Source: Enterococcus casseliflavus NBRC 100478
GTDB lineage: Bacteria > Bacillota > Bacilli > Lactobacillales > Enterococcaceae
NCBI RefSeq assembly: GCF_001544095.1
Contig: NZ_BCPT01000017.1
Coordinates: 1 to 64,000 of the forward strand
Direction of reading: 5' to 3'
Length of the DNA stretch: 64,000 nucleotides
This document shows, piece after piece, positions 1 to 8,650 of this stretch. Positions within the stretch are counted from its first letter, which is position 1, and every line of letters starts with the position of its first letter. The notes beneath the pieces are model-generated. The model searched no databases. It saw only the letters and a list, made by a program, of their open reading frames with translations, and had not been told where the DNA came from. Both the position numbers and the translations under genes were made by a program.

Positions 1-27
1 AAAGGAAGGGGATCGTTGGTCTTTTTT

Positions 28-669
28 TCATTGCGCTGTTTTTTTCAAGCCTCGTTTGCCCCACCAATAGAAGGCAAAAAAGAAGACTTCAATCAAGACG
101 AAAAAGAGAATAAAGCAATGCATGAAAAACGTTTCTGGCAGCACGTTGATGATCGGATCGGTGGCTGGATTAAACAGCCAATCGTCGTTACTGAAGAAAA
201 TCTCATGGAACGTAACGAAAAAGCGGTCAAAGCCGACAGCCATCAAAAACCCGAAAATCAGCGGCAAAATCATCCCCCATTGAAAGGGACGAATCAAGCG
301 CCATTGCTGTTGTTTTTGCCGTAACCGATTGACGAACCAGATACTGGGCAGCAAAGTGACGATCATGACGGCATAATTTAATAGAAACAACTGTTTCACA
401 TCGTAAAAATGCCCAGCGCCAGCTTCAGACATTGGAAAATCTGGCAAGGCGAGCGTACTTGCAAAGGGATTATTTAGAAAATCTAGCAATAAGCCATAGT
501 TCTTCAACAACTCTTCTCTTGTTAGCGAGGTATAATCCAGCAGATTCAAGTGATCGACATCAAACCAATATAACGGTCGAAAATTGATCGTTAGGGTGAT
601 CGCTAGACTGACCAAAAACAAAAACAAGCAGACAAATCCTAAGCGTTCAAGCCACACTTGTTTTTTCAT
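28..669 (-). CDS. DUF1461 (TIGR01906-type) integral membrane protein
   Basis: Predicted 213-residue polytopic membrane protein. I see four hydrophobic segments, near residues 9-30, 93-113, 128-147 and 180-203, with a polar loop of about 60 residues after the first. This layout and the gene's place directly after a yutF-like phosphatase match the TIGR01906/DUF1461 family of Lactobacillales, whose function is unknown. The start overlaps the stop of the upstream phosphatase gene by four bases, so the two are probably translationally coupled. No catalytic motif is visible. The family call rests on size, topology and neighbourhood rather than on a diagnostic motif. Confidence 0.8.
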   Translation of the reverse strand: MKKQVWLERLGFVCLFLFLVSLAITLTINFRPLYWFDVDHLNLLDYTSLTREELLKNYGLLLDFLNNPFASTLALPDFPMSEAGAGHFYDVKQLFLLNYAVMIVTLLPSIWFVNRLRQKQQQWRLIRPFQWGMILPLIFGFLMAVGFDRFFVTFHEIFFSNDDWLFNPATDPIINVLPETFFMHCFILFFVLIEVFFFAFYWWGKRGLKKTAQ

Positions 670-1436
670 TGTTCAAAATCCCACTCATCTAAAGAATCCA
701 CCACATAGGTTGGTGCTACTGGTAATGTCGGAACTGCCGCTTTCGGGGTAAAGCCAGATAATACGAGCAAAGAATCGATCCCGTTTTGGATCCCCGAGCG
801 AATATCGGTTTCGTAATTGTCTCCCACCATCAAGACCTCTTCTTTTGATAAGCCGATGTGTGCCACCGCTTTTTCCATAATGATGGCTTCTGGTTTGCCA
901 ATAAAAATCGGTTGCGTTTGGGTGGCAGTCTCCACCATTGCGATCAGTGAACCTGCACCAGGTAATAAACCTCTTTCCGTCGGGATATTTTTGTCTGGAT
1001 TGGTCCCGATAAAGGTTGCTCCTTTTTGGATCGCTAACGTTGCTAAAACAAATTTTTCATACGTCACGTGGTTGTCTAAGCCAACCACGACATAATCTGG
1101 GTTGGTTTCCTCCCACTCAAACCCAGCAGCTAAAATCAAATCGATCAACCCCGCTTCGCCGATCACAAATACTTTGCGGCCTTTGCCATGGTCTTTCATA
1201 AAATCGATTGTCGCCAAGCTTGCGGTATAGATCGTTTCTGGTGCCACATGGATTGAAAATTCATCCGCTAATCGCTGCGCCACGACTTCAGGACTGCGGG
1301 TCGTATTATTGGTCACAAATAAATAGGGCAGTCCTTTTTCTTGTAAGGATTCTACGAAGCGTTTCCCAGCAGGGATCGGCGCTTTTCCTAAATAAATCGT
1401 GCCGTCTAAATCAATCAAATAGCCTTTATATTTCAT
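666..1436 (-). CDS. HAD-superfamily sugar-phosphate phosphatase, NagD/YutF-like
   Basis: A 256-residue cytoplasmic HAD phosphatase of the NagD/TIGR01457 type. Motif I is DLDGT at residues 9-13, with the nucleophile and general acid aspartates. Motif II is the TNNTTR segment near residue 43. A conserved GKPE lysine lies near residue 180, and the motif IV acidic cluster is GDNYETD near residue 205. The central C2 cap expected for this class is present by length. The family dephosphorylates small phosphorylated metabolites; the substrate here is unknown. The ATG follows the yutD-like stop codon by one base and overlaps the next gene by four, so this is a tight operon. Confidence 0.88.
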   Translation of the reverse strand: MKYKGYLIDLDGTIYLGKAPIPAGKRFVESLQEKGLPYLFVTNNTTRSPEVVAQRLADEFSIHVAPETIYTASLATIDFMKDHGKGRKVFVIGEAGLIDLILAAGFEWEETNPDYVVVGLDNHVTYEKFVLATLAIQKGATFIGTNPDKNIPTERGLLPGAGSLIAMVETATQTQPIFIGKPEAIIMEKAVAHIGLSKEEVLMVGDNYETDIRSGIQNGIDSLLVLSGFTPKAAVPTLPVAPTYVVDSLDEWDFEQ

Positions 1437-1437
1437 C

Positions 1438-2058
1438 TTATTCTTCCCTTTGTCGAATCGTAAACTCTTTTTTGCCTTTTTTCACCGTGGTTGTTTCGGT
1501 TTTTTTGACGTTCTTTTCTTTTGGTTTACGATTTTTGATCGTTGGTTTGCTTTTTTTCTGCGGTACGGTGTCACGCTTTTCTTCTATATGGGCGTTTTGT
1601 TGTGTGTTTTGATTTTGATTGTTTTGGGTTGGCTTTTTCTTGCGTCGGCGGGAGGTACTTTTTTCTTTTTTGCCGCCAACTCGTTGGATCACGAAATAGG
1701 CACAACCGAAGTTGCAATACTCATACAAATAGTCTTCCAGCATGTCGATACGCTGATCGGGTAATGCTTTGCGGTTATCTTTTTCAAAAAAGCCCTTCAA
1801 ACGCAGCTGCTCATAACCCCAATCGCCTACGATATAATCATAACGTGCCAACACTTCACTGTAACGCTCGCCAAGCTTTTCTGGATTGAAGCCTTCACGA
1901 TAATCCATGACCAATTTGTATTGTCGATTGCCAATCATTAATTCTTCATCATTTAACAAAGTCACCAACTCGCCTTTTTGCGGTTGTTTCGCTGGTTCTT
2001 CAATAATTTCTTCTAGTACAGATGTCATTTCATCTGTGATCGTTTGTTTTTCGGTCAT
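1438..2058 (-). CDS. YutD-family protein (DUF1027) with a long basic tail
   Basis: A 206-residue protein. The central part, about residues 22-137, contains the [20 protein letters not shown] region and a cysteine-containing segment near the end ([14 protein letters not shown]) that resemble YutD of Bacillus. Its role is unproven. From about residue 138 onward the protein is almost entirely Lys, Arg, Gln, Asn and Thr, a low-complexity basic extension longer than in Bacillus YutD that could bind nucleic acid; this is inference. A GGTGG-type ribosome binding site precedes the ATG. It is the first gene of the yutD-phosphatase-DUF1461 group. Confidence 0.82.
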   Translation of the reverse strand: MTEKQTITDEMTSVLEEIIEEPAKQPQKGELVTLLNDEELMIGNRQYKLVMDYREGFNPEKLGERYSEVLARYDYIVGDWGYEQLRLKGFFEKDNRKALPDQRIDMLEDYLYEYCNFGCAYFVIQRVGGKKEKSTSRRRKKKPTQNNQNQNTQQNAHIEEKRDTVPQKKSKPTIKNRKPKEKNVKKTETTTVKKGKKEFTIRQREE

Positions 2059-2148
2059 TTTTTCACCACCTGTTGTTTATTATACCTTGTTTTATTCCCC
2101 AATGATAGTCGAGGTTTTCTCGCAAAATCCAGCTGGAGGAGTGACGAA

Positions 2149-3531
2149 CTACTGGATGGGGTATTTCTGACTCAGGTAATCACCGACCACTGTGCGAATA
2201 AAGTCTGGAAAAAGAAACTCAACGGTTCCAGCAATCTCGATCGTCGGGAAAAACGGAATAAACAAGTAGTGATCCACAAGGGTCACCGTGTAGCTTTGAG
2301 CAGGATCGACGGGCTCTTGTTTCCACAATACTTGGTGGTTTTTTTCATCAAAGCGGATGCCTTCATAAACCAGTTCGCCAAAAATCTTCCCTCGAAAACC
2401 CATTCCCATAATTGGGAAATTGCGCAAAAAGTTGCGATTTTTTTCCATCTCTAAGACCAATCGAATGACATCCGCGCCTTGCAGCGTCACCCGTATCAAA
2501 TGCATCGGATGGGGTAAAATCGTGTGCAGCTGATCTTGATCGACCCGCCCTTGTGGCAAATCATCTAAGAATAGCCCCGTATTTAAGATGGCGGCATCCG
2601 TCTGTCCTTTGGCACATAATGCCAAAAGCGCCTCCCGAACCAAAGAATGTTCACTTTGCCAATCCCTCGTAAACGCTGCTGGAATTTCTGCCACCTGATT
2701 TGCCCGCAGCAAGCGATGGCCGATCGATAGATATTCGGCGATCTCTTCCTCATCTTGCGGAAAAGCCACCAACGAATCCGTCGGAATCACACGGGCGCGA
2801 TGCTTGATCGGGCGGTGGTGATCATCTAAGACCACTTCGACTTCGCCAATGTTAAAACCAAACTTGCCAGCTGCACCAATTTGAACCCCATTGATGACTT
2901 CGCCCTTTTCAAACAAATGGTGCGTGTGGGAACCTAATATAACATCTAGTTCTGGAAAGTCCCTCGCAATCTGGCGATCAGCATTGATACCTAGATGGCT
3001 CATCAAGACCAGCAGATCGACTTCGGGGCGCAAATGCTGAACCAATGAAGGCAAAATCTCCAAAGGTTCGCGAATGTCCCAGCCGTTTGGGGCATATGTC
3101 AGCGGAAACGGTGCTGTAAAAGCGATCAGGCCGATTTTGGCGCCTTGATTGCTTTCCATGATTTTGTATTCTTGTGCCCACTTCGGCGGACGTAAATCCT
3201 GTTTATCAAATAAATTGCCTAAAATGACAGGAAATTCTGCTTGGTCATATAAATGCTGCAAGACCTCTTTGGGATTGCCGACCCCTTCATTGTTCCCAAT
3301 CGTCACCGCATCGTAATGTCCTTGATTCATCAAATCGACATTCGCCTTGCCGTCAGTTGCTTCTGTCAAAGGATGCCAGCGATCGACAAAGTCGCCTAAG
3401 TCGACTGCGATCACTGTCTCTTCGGTCGTATCCGCTTCTCGTTTTCTTTGATCCAAATAACGCCGCATCTTCGGCCAATGTTCTAGGTGGGAATGCAGAT
3501 CGTTGGTATGGATAATCGTAATTTTTTCCAT
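2149..3531 (-). CDS. Metallophosphatase/5'-nucleotidase, YunD-like
   Basis: A 460-residue predicted metallophosphoesterase of the UshA/YunD type. N-terminal metal-binding motifs are HTNDLHSH near residues 8-15, DLGDFVDRW near 45, GNNEG near 85, SHLG near 180 and GSHTHH near 213. The C-terminal 5'-nucleotidase domain follows from about residue 280. No signal peptide is seen, so it is probably cytoplasmic. I chose the ATG at 3531 because an AGAGG site lies seven bases before it; an open frame continues 12 codons upstream without a better site. It is separated from yutD by about 90 bases. Confidence 0.88.
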   Translation of the reverse strand: MEKITIIHTNDLHSHLEHWPKMRRYLDQRKREADTTEETVIAVDLGDFVDRWHPLTEATDGKANVDLMNQGHYDAVTIGNNEGVGNPKEVLQHLYDQAEFPVILGNLFDKQDLRPPKWAQEYKIMESNQGAKIGLIAFTAPFPLTYAPNGWDIREPLEILPSLVQHLRPEVDLLVLMSHLGINADRQIARDFPELDVILGSHTHHLFEKGEVINGVQIGAAGKFGFNIGEVEVVLDDHHRPIKHRARVIPTDSLVAFPQDEEEIAEYLSIGHRLLRANQVAEIPAAFTRDWQSEHSLVREALLALCAKGQTDAAILNTGLFLDDLPQGRVDQDQLHTILPHPMHLIRVTLQGADVIRLVLEMEKNRNFLRNFPIMGMGFRGKIFGELVYEGIRFDEKNHQVLWKQEPVDPAQSYTVTLVDHYLFIPFFPTIEIAGTVEFLFPDFIRTVVGDYLSQKYPIQ

Positions 3532-3728
3532 TGTGCGCCTCTTTTCAAATACGTCGCCTGAAATCACTATCCATTTCTATTGGCATCAAGGGTTGCCAGT
3601 AGAAAGACGACGGAAGTCTCTACAAAATAAGCATAGCATAAAATCTCTGGGAAACCATTGGAATGCTTGGAAAAGAATGGTGACTTTTTGTAAAAAAGAA
3701 CCAGCTGCAGTGACAGTTGTCCAAAAGA

Positions 3729-3770
3729 AAAAATCACTTTTCTGACTGTAAAAAGGAAAGTGATTTTTTT
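3729..3770. terminator. Hairpin terminator, probably bidirectional
   Basis: The arm at 3731-3740 (AAATCACTTT) pairs with AAAGTGATTT at 3757-3766. T-runs follow on the plus strand and, more weakly, on the minus strand. It lies upstream of the yunD-like gene, so it probably insulates it from neighbouring transcripts. Confidence 0.6.
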
Positions 3771-4148
3771 CTGGTTATTTTGGGGAAGTTCTATCGATAA
3801 CACGGCGGCAATTCGTTGAAGCGAAAACAAAGAGTTCTTGAAACGACGATTCTATCGAATATCGAGAGCAGGTATCCATGTTTCAGTTCGTCAGAACTAA
3901 TGATTCTTTGAGAACACCAAAACAGATATTCTCTATCATCATTCACCACTATGATACGTACCATTACTAATTTTTGAGAGTATAAAAATCGCCAACGCAA
4001 AAGTTATCAGAGTAAGGTTCTAAACAGGAATAAAGCCTTTGTATCAAAAATGCAACTTAACCCTATGAGAGCTGCTATCGATTGCCTAGATTTAAAGCAG
4101 AATACAATTAGAACAGTCCTTGGTGTCACAAAGAATTTCAAAAATAAA
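3771..4148. other. 378 bases with no convincing gene
   Basis: No frame has a ribosome binding site, family motif or plausible length. Short open frames on both strands are interrupted by stops. The composition and stop-broken frames suggest a decayed coding remnant, but I could not assign it to any family. Confidence 0.4.
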
Positions 4149-4178
4149 AAAACCTAAGACAGTCTGTCTCAGGTTTGA
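4143..4178 (-). terminator. Rho-independent terminator of the SRP RNA gene
   Basis: Reading the minus strand, AAACCTGAGACAG pairs with CTGTCTTAGGTTT and is followed by a run of seven T. It sits about 45 bases after the SRP RNA. Confidence 0.8.
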
Positions 4179-4220
4179 ATGATCATCGATTCAATTAGTA
4201 CTACTGCTTTCTTCAATAGC

Positions 4221-4321
4221 AGGCAGTTTATCAATCAGACACATGGAGAATCCTGCTTAGTGCTGCTTCCTTCCGGATCTGACACGCTTCACAAGACCTC
4301 CATTGTCCTAGCCTTTCGGCA
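4221..4321 (-). ncRNA. ffs: Bacterial small signal recognition particle RNA (4.5S-type)
   Basis: The minus strand carries the near-invariant SRP domain IV sequence: GTCAGATCCGGAAGGAAGCA lies around 4264-4283, followed by the 3' half of the stem. Flanking arms CAATGGAGGTCTTGTGAAGC and CTCCATG close the helix. The RNA is about 100 nucleotides, the small Lactobacillales form without an Alu domain. It scaffolds Ffh in co-translational membrane targeting. It lies directly downstream of tadA, a known Firmicutes arrangement, but the usual next gene dnaX is absent here. Both ends are estimates. Confidence 0.93.
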
Positions 4322-4327
4322 AAACTT

Positions 4328-4357
4328 AGTATAACGTATTTCGTTAGAGATTGCCAG
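4328..4357 (-). promoter_or_regulatory. Promoter of the SRP RNA
   Basis: A TATACT -10 box occupies 4328-4333, about seven bases before the expected RNA start. A weak TGGCAA -35 element lies 18 bases further upstream at 4352-4357, inside the 3' end of tadA. Confidence 0.55.
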
Positions 4358-4850
4358 CCTTTTTTTGTTTTTTCTTTTCTCGTAATGCTCGGAAAAAATC
4401 TGTTAGCAGCTGGCCGCATGCTTCTTCTAAAATGCCGCCTTCCACATAGGACCAATGGTTGAAGCGCTCATCTTCCAATAAATTCATCAATGTACCAGCA
4501 GTGCCGCCTTTGGGATCGTAGGCACCAAAATACACTTCTTCCACCCGTGCCAATAACATCGCCCCACTACACATCGGGCATGGTTCCAAGGTCACAAACA
4601 GCTGCGCTTGTTCTAAGCGCCAACTTCCGACAGTGCGACAGGCTTCTTCGATCGCAAACATCTCCGCATGCGCTGCGGCTTGCTGCTGCGTTTCTCGTAG
4701 ATTGTGTCCACGACCAATGATTTTACCATCCAAGACGACGACAGCACCGATCGGTACTTCTGCCAACCCTTCTGCTTTTCGGGCTTCTTTGATTGCTTCT
4801 TCCATAAAGAAGGCTTTTTCCTCGGCAGTCAAGGTACTTGTTTTTTCCAC
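4344..4850 (-). CDS. tadA: tRNA-specific adenosine-34 deaminase
   Basis: A 168-residue deaminase that converts A34 to inosine in tRNA-Arg(ACG). The zinc and catalytic signatures are clear: HAEM near residues 61-64 (zinc His and proton-shuttle Glu) and the two zinc cysteines in LEPCPMC about 30 residues later. The substrate-binding segment GAYDPKGG and the motif GTLMNLL-ERFNH also match the family. The start codon appears to be GTG at 4850; an internal ATG 15 codons later is possible but would cut into the first helix. The C-terminus is lysine-rich as usual. SRP RNA follows immediately. Confidence 0.95.
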   Translation of the reverse strand: MEKTSTLTAEEKAFFMEEAIKEARKAEGLAEVPIGAVVVLDGKIIGRGHNLRETQQQAAAHAEMFAIEEACRTVGSWRLEQAQLFVTLEPCPMCSGAMLLARVEEVYFGAYDPKGGTAGTLMNLLEDERFNHWSYVEGGILEEACGQLLTDFFRALREKKKQKKAGNL

Positions 4851-4930
4851 GACTTCACTTTCACTCCTCTACCTCGCACCATTTCGTGCATTTCCTTGTT
4901 AGTATAACGAAAAACGCTTAGAAAGACGAG

Positions 4931-4965
4931 AAAAACTCGCAAAGACCGATGTCCCTGCGAGTTTC
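4931..4965 (-). terminator. Terminator after the small membrane protein gene
   Basis: On the minus strand GAAACTCGCA pairs with TGCGAGTTTTTC. The hairpin begins about 17 bases after the stop at 4982. Confidence 0.7.
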
Positions 4966-4981
4966 AAATGGAATGATTGAC

Positions 4982-5317
4982 TTAAAAGACGGAATCAACA
5001 AAGCTCGTCAACTTGTCTTTGACATGTTCTGTCGAATCTTTGATATTGTCTCCGTAAACAGAGATTTTGTTGCGGCCTTCATTGACTTTTTTCATCACAC
5101 CTAACAACGAATCCAATTCATTGTCAGACAAGCCGTCTACGACATCCAGCAATTTTTCATTGCCGTTGAATTTGTCATCGACAAATTTCTTTACTTTGTG
5201 TCGGTTGCAAGCGAAGCGTACTTTATTGAATACTTTGTCTGATACAACGACGGCAGTAGTGATCCCAGCGATCGCTGCAATGCTTAATCCAATCGTTACT
5301 TTTGATGATGTTTTCAT
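4982..5317 (-). CDS. Small membrane-anchored protein of unknown function
   Basis: A 111-residue protein. Residues 7-26 form one alanine- and isoleucine-rich transmembrane or signal-anchor helix, followed by a basic stretch and a soluble helical domain rich in Lys, Asp and Asn. I do not recognise a family; the architecture resembles YtxH-like envelope proteins, but no motif confirms it. The start at 5317 is chosen for the GGGAG site eight bases upstream; the frame is open 20 codons further but without a ribosome binding site. It has its own terminator and appears monocistronic. Confidence 0.7.
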   Translation of the reverse strand: MKTSSKVTIGLSIAAIAGITTAVVVSDKVFNKVRFACNRHKVKKFVDDKFNGNEKLLDVVDGLSDNELDSLLGVMKKVNEGRNKISVYGDNIKDSTEHVKDKLTSFVDSVF

Positions 5318-5385
5318 ATCGATCAGCTCCCTTATTTTGCTACTTCCATCATAGCACGAGGACTGAAATAAAAACACTATTTCGT

Positions 5386-6753
5386 TTAAATCGCTTTGAA
5401 TCTTAATCCTTTAGGAAAGAAGTTTTTTACGGTTCCTTGGACTTGTTTTCCAAAACCGACTGGGATCTCATCGACTGTCAAAATCACCCATCCAGCATTT
5501 CCTGGCACGCTCAAGGTTTCACCTGCCACATACTGCTGCCATTGCGGCAAAGTGATCGGCACTGTCGGTGCCCCTTCTTCTGCATGGATCGCCAATGCCA
5601 ACGCATAACTTGGCTCGATCCGATTCTTCTTAACGACGCCGACGTGCAAACCTGGGCGCATAAACTTGATCCCTTTTAAAGAAGGCATTTCTTCAGGAAC
5701 GAGCCAGAGGTTTTCTCCTAGCAGCTGTGGCGTCGCATTCAGTGCCTGTAAAAACGGAAACTCCTTGCGAAAGGCTTGCCACAACTTTTGAGTCGCTGCA
5801 TCCAATGGACTCTTGGCTGTCGCTCCTTTGCCTTTTTTCTTCTTTTTCACTGGCGCTGCTTCTGCTAGCGAGGTCAATTTCGCAGCGAAATGACCTTCTC
5901 CTTGGTTTAAATGCGGCCATAAGCGGATGGTTTTCTCAATCCCAGGTGCAGCTCCCCACTCGCTGCGCCCATGAGATACATTGTCCAAGTCGATCGCTTC
6001 GATCGTGAAGGGATACTCCTCCATTAACCAAGCCATTATCGCTTCGTTTTCTTCTGGGGCAAAGGTACAGGTGGAATAGATCAGCTGGCCCCCCGGTTTT
6101 AGCATCGCAACGGCTTGTGCCAAAATGTCTTTTTGCCTGATCGCACACTGATCAGGTGTATCTGCTTGCCATTCTTCTAATGCGACGGGATCTTTACGAA
6201 ACATTCCTTCACCAGAACATGGGGCGTCCACTACGATCTTGTCAAAAAACTGAGGAAAATGGCGGCTCAATTCTTGTGGAGCCTGATTGGTGACGACTAC
6301 ATTCGGAAAGCCCCAACGCTCCACATTTTCTGATAGGATTTTGGCACGCTTCGGGAAAATCTCATTTGCTACAAGCAGCCCTTTTCCTTGTAATTGGCTT
6401 GCCAGCTGCGTTGTTTTGCCCCCTGGCGCCGCACATAAATCTAAGATCCGCTCCCCTGGTTGAGCGGCTGCGATCGTTGCTACGATCATCGCACTAGGTT
6501 CTTGGCTGTAGACATAGCCAGCTTGATGGAGCAGCGAACGGCCTTTGACTTCGCCAATATAAGCAGCTTCTGCATAGGGGGCAGGTACAGCGGCTGGTCC
6601 ATATTTTGCCAGCATCGCTTGTGCGTGCGGCTTAGCAACATTCAAGCGAAAGCCTTTGACTGGCTGATTATCGGTCAAAGCGGTAAAAAAAGCTGGTGCT
6701 TCTTCTCCTAACAACCGTTGGTATTTTTCAATAAATGGTGTTGGTAATTGCAT
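5386..6753 (-). CDS. rsmF: 16S rRNA (cytosine-C5)-methyltransferase, RsmF/NOL1-NOP2-Sun family
   Basis: A 455-residue SAM-dependent RNA m5C methyltransferase. The SAM-binding motif is LDLCAAPGGKTTQLA near residues 105-120. Two cysteines typical of this class are in DAPCSGEGMF (motif IV) and YSTCTFAPEENE (motif VI, catalytic Cys). A KKKKKGKG linker near residue 300 leads to a C-terminal PUA-like/RsmF RNA-binding domain with FMRPGLHVG and FFPKGLRFK. The length matches Firmicutes YebU/RsmF-like proteins. The exact rRNA target cannot be read from sequence. A GAGGAGGGG site precedes the ATG. Confidence 0.93.
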   Translation of the reverse strand: MQLPTPFIEKYQRLLGEEAPAFFTALTDNQPVKGFRLNVAKPHAQAMLAKYGPAAVPAPYAEAAYIGEVKGRSLLHQAGYVYSQEPSAMIVATIAAAQPGERILDLCAAPGGKTTQLASQLQGKGLLVANEIFPKRAKILSENVERWGFPNVVVTNQAPQELSRHFPQFFDKIVVDAPCSGEGMFRKDPVALEEWQADTPDQCAIRQKDILAQAVAMLKPGGQLIYSTCTFAPEENEAIMAWLMEEYPFTIEAIDLDNVSHGRSEWGAAPGIEKTIRLWPHLNQGEGHFAAKLTSLAEAAPVKKKKKGKGATAKSPLDAATQKLWQAFRKEFPFLQALNATPQLLGENLWLVPEEMPSLKGIKFMRPGLHVGVVKKNRIEPSYALALAIHAEEGAPTVPITLPQWQQYVAGETLSVPGNAGWVILTVDEIPVGFGKQVQGTVKNFFPKGLRFKAI

Positions 6754-6829
6754 ACTTACCCCTCCTCGGCTTTTTTATTCTAGCGACTGAGAAGCAATTA
6801 TGCAAGAATTCCTTGATCAAATGGCAAAA

Positions 6830-6887
6830 AAACTGCAGCTGAGTGAAGTGGGCGACTAAATCGCTTCGACTTCTCTTTGCTGCAGAC
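6830..6887 (-). terminator. Terminator of the YczE-like gene
   Basis: On the minus strand CTGCAGC and GCTGCAG form the outer stem, with inner GAAGT/ACTTC and GCGA/TCGC pairs. Seven T residues follow. It starts just after the stop of the gene at 6892. Confidence 0.75.
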
Positions 6888-6891
6888 CTTT

Positions 6892-7527
6892 TTATTTAAA
6901 AATCGCTTTTTTGACACTGCTTTCGATGAATGGCTGAGAGACACGGTTGTCCCAGAATTTGATCAGTGGGCCCACTAAAAAGGCACTGATGAAGGTTCCG
7001 ATCCCAATAGGCCCGCCTGTGAAGAGGCCAATCAAGGCAAAGGCAACGTCTTGAATCACCCGCACCACTCGATAGTTGGCTTTCGTCTGATCGACGATGG
7101 TTGGGGCGATCGCGTCATAGGGGGCGCTGCCCAAATTCGCTGACATATAAAACGAAGCACCGAAGGTAAAGAAGATAATCCCGATCAACAAGAACAAGCC
7201 TTGCTGCCACCAGTTATTTGGACCGACGGATAACCAATCAAAAACGTTGGTATAAAAGTCGATGAAAAATCCTGTCAGCACCATATTGATGACCGTCCCG
7301 ATACCGATATGGCGACGGCCAAAGATAAAAATCAATACTAGGACAGCGATATTGATCATCAATTGATAGACCCCAAGGGATAACCCTAGCAGCTCACCGA
7401 CACCGATATTGGCTGCTGTGTATGGGTCTAGCCCTACTCCGCCGACCCGCAGCAATGCCGCCCCGAATCCTAAAATGGCGACACCAATCAACGCATAAAG
7501 CGAGCGTAATCCTGTTTCTTTTTTCAT
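6892..7527 (-). CDS. YczE/YitT-type integral membrane protein
   Basis: A 211-residue membrane protein with five or so hydrophobic helices. GGVGLDPYTAANIGVGELLGLSLG after the first helix and GSAPYDAIAPTIVD in the middle are the paired glycine-rich motifs of the YczE/YitT group; the repeated pattern suggests an internally duplicated fold. Its transported substrate, if any, is unknown. I start at 7527, where AAAGGGGAAA precedes an ATG; the frame continues upstream another 38 codons, but those residues look non-coding. It is monocistronic. Confidence 0.8.
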   Translation of the reverse strand: MKKETGLRSLYALIGVAILGFGAALLRVGGVGLDPYTAANIGVGELLGLSLGVYQLMINIAVLVLIFIFGRRHIGIGTVINMVLTGFFIDFYTNVFDWLSVGPNNWWQQGLFLLIGIIFFTFGASFYMSANLGSAPYDAIAPTIVDQTKANYRVVRVIQDVAFALIGLFTGGPIGIGTFISAFLVGPLIKFWDNRVSQPFIESSVKKAIFK

Positions 7528-7740
7528 TAAAATTTCCCCTTTTTTCTCATCTGTTCTTTCAAGTATAACGAGAAAAAAGGAAAATGGGAATTTCAACGCT
7601 TCACTGGGCTCTTTGTAGGGATACGATCTGGCTTCGTCCATCTCCTTTGCTTCTATTTTGCTTCCATTGAAAAGCCCGCAACAACCATTGCGATTGCGTA
7701 TCTTGATTTTCGGTTCCTACAGATACGCGTGCCTCGTCCA

Positions 7741-8571
7741 TTACTCGGGCTTCACTGGAACCATCACTTCAAATATCTGCAATTCTTTTTGGGCGGTAAA
7801 GACTTCATCTTGCCATAACAATTCCCAAACATCACCATCGATCTTCAACTGATTCTCTTTTAGAAAGGCTTGGATGCGATGGGTAAAAGCAGCGATTTGT
7901 TCCTCTCCCTCACTGACAAAGCCAGACACATACGTGCCAGTAGGACGCGTGATGATCAGCTTTTCAGGATAGAGATGCAGCCGATCTTGGGGAATCAAGA
8001 TCAGTGCCCGATAAGGCGATGCGTGAAAGGTCTGATCCTCCAATGTCGTTCCAGCACTTAAAAAGCCGATGGGGTAGCCACTGAAGGCATCTTTATAATC
8101 CACTAGCGGATAAAAACGGGCGTACACTTGATAAGCAGATTCCGGATCATCGCCAGCGATCTCTTCGGAAACGATAAACGCCTCTGCTTCGTGGTGCGCT
8201 ATCGTAAAGGTCTCAAAATCGGCTTTCTGTACTTTTTCATAGCGCTGGATGTAGCGATCGAAGGTTCGTTCCAATTCTTGCAGCGCAGCGGTTTTGGTAC
8301 GAACTTCTCCTCGCCGTTCCACAAGTTCCTTTTGCGTGTATTCAGGGTTGCGGTTTTTCAAAAATTGTCGAATGTCTTGCAAGGGCATGTCTAAAGAACG
8401 CAAGAGCAAAATCACGTCTAACTCAAGGCATTGTTCAAAGCCGTAGTAGCGATAGCCGTTTTCACCAATCGAATGCGGTTTGAATAAATCGATCTGATCG
8501 TAATAAATCAATGTGCGCCGACTCACGCCAGCATAAGCGGACATCTCACTGATGGTCAATTGTTTTTTCAA
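7741..8571 (-). CDS. MerR-family regulator with GyrI-like effector domain (BmrR/BltR type)
   Basis: A 276-residue transcription activator. The N-terminal winged HTH (residues 6-75) includes SAYAGVSRRTLIYYDQIDLF and NGYRYY. A coiled-coil dimerisation helix spans about residues 80-120. The C-terminal 150 residues form a GyrI-like drug-binding domain, with TGTYVSGFVSEGEE and a final EVMVP strand. It is divergent from the ABC exporter at 8651. The shared intergenic region carries a perfect 19-bp palindrome inside a 19-bp promoter spacer, so it very likely activates the exporter on ligand binding. The ligand is unknown. Confidence 0.9.
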   Translation of the reverse strand: MKKQLTISEMSAYAGVSRRTLIYYDQIDLFKPHSIGENGYRYYGFEQCLELDVILLLRSLDMPLQDIRQFLKNRNPEYTQKELVERRGEVRTKTAALQELERTFDRYIQRYEKVQKADFETFTIAHHEAEAFIVSEEIAGDDPESAYQVYARFYPLVDYKDAFSGYPIGFLSAGTTLEDQTFHASPYRALILIPQDRLHLYPEKLIITRPTGTYVSGFVSEGEEQIAAFTHRIQAFLKENQLKIDGDVWELLWQDEVFTAQKELQIFEVMVPVKPE

Positions 8572-8589
8572 AAAAATTTCACTCCTTGC

Positions 8590-8620
8590 TTGACTGTAAC
8601 GTAACGTTACAGTTTATTCT
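8590..8620 (+). promoter_or_regulatory. MerR-type promoter and operator for the ABC exporter
   Basis: A TTGACT -35 (8590-8595) and TATTCT -10 (8615-8620) are separated by 19 bases, the overlong spacing that MerR proteins correct by DNA distortion. The spacer contains the perfect palindrome CTGTAACGTAACGTTACAG at 8594-8612. The exporter ribosome binding site and ATG follow at 8640-8653. Confidence 0.85.
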
Positions 8621-8650
8621 ACCATAGAACGACATTTTTGGAGGGAAATC

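Noticed and set aside
3771-4148. Possible comK remnant
   Set aside because: Some short stretches suggested it, but no frame gives a consistent match, so I left the region unassigned.
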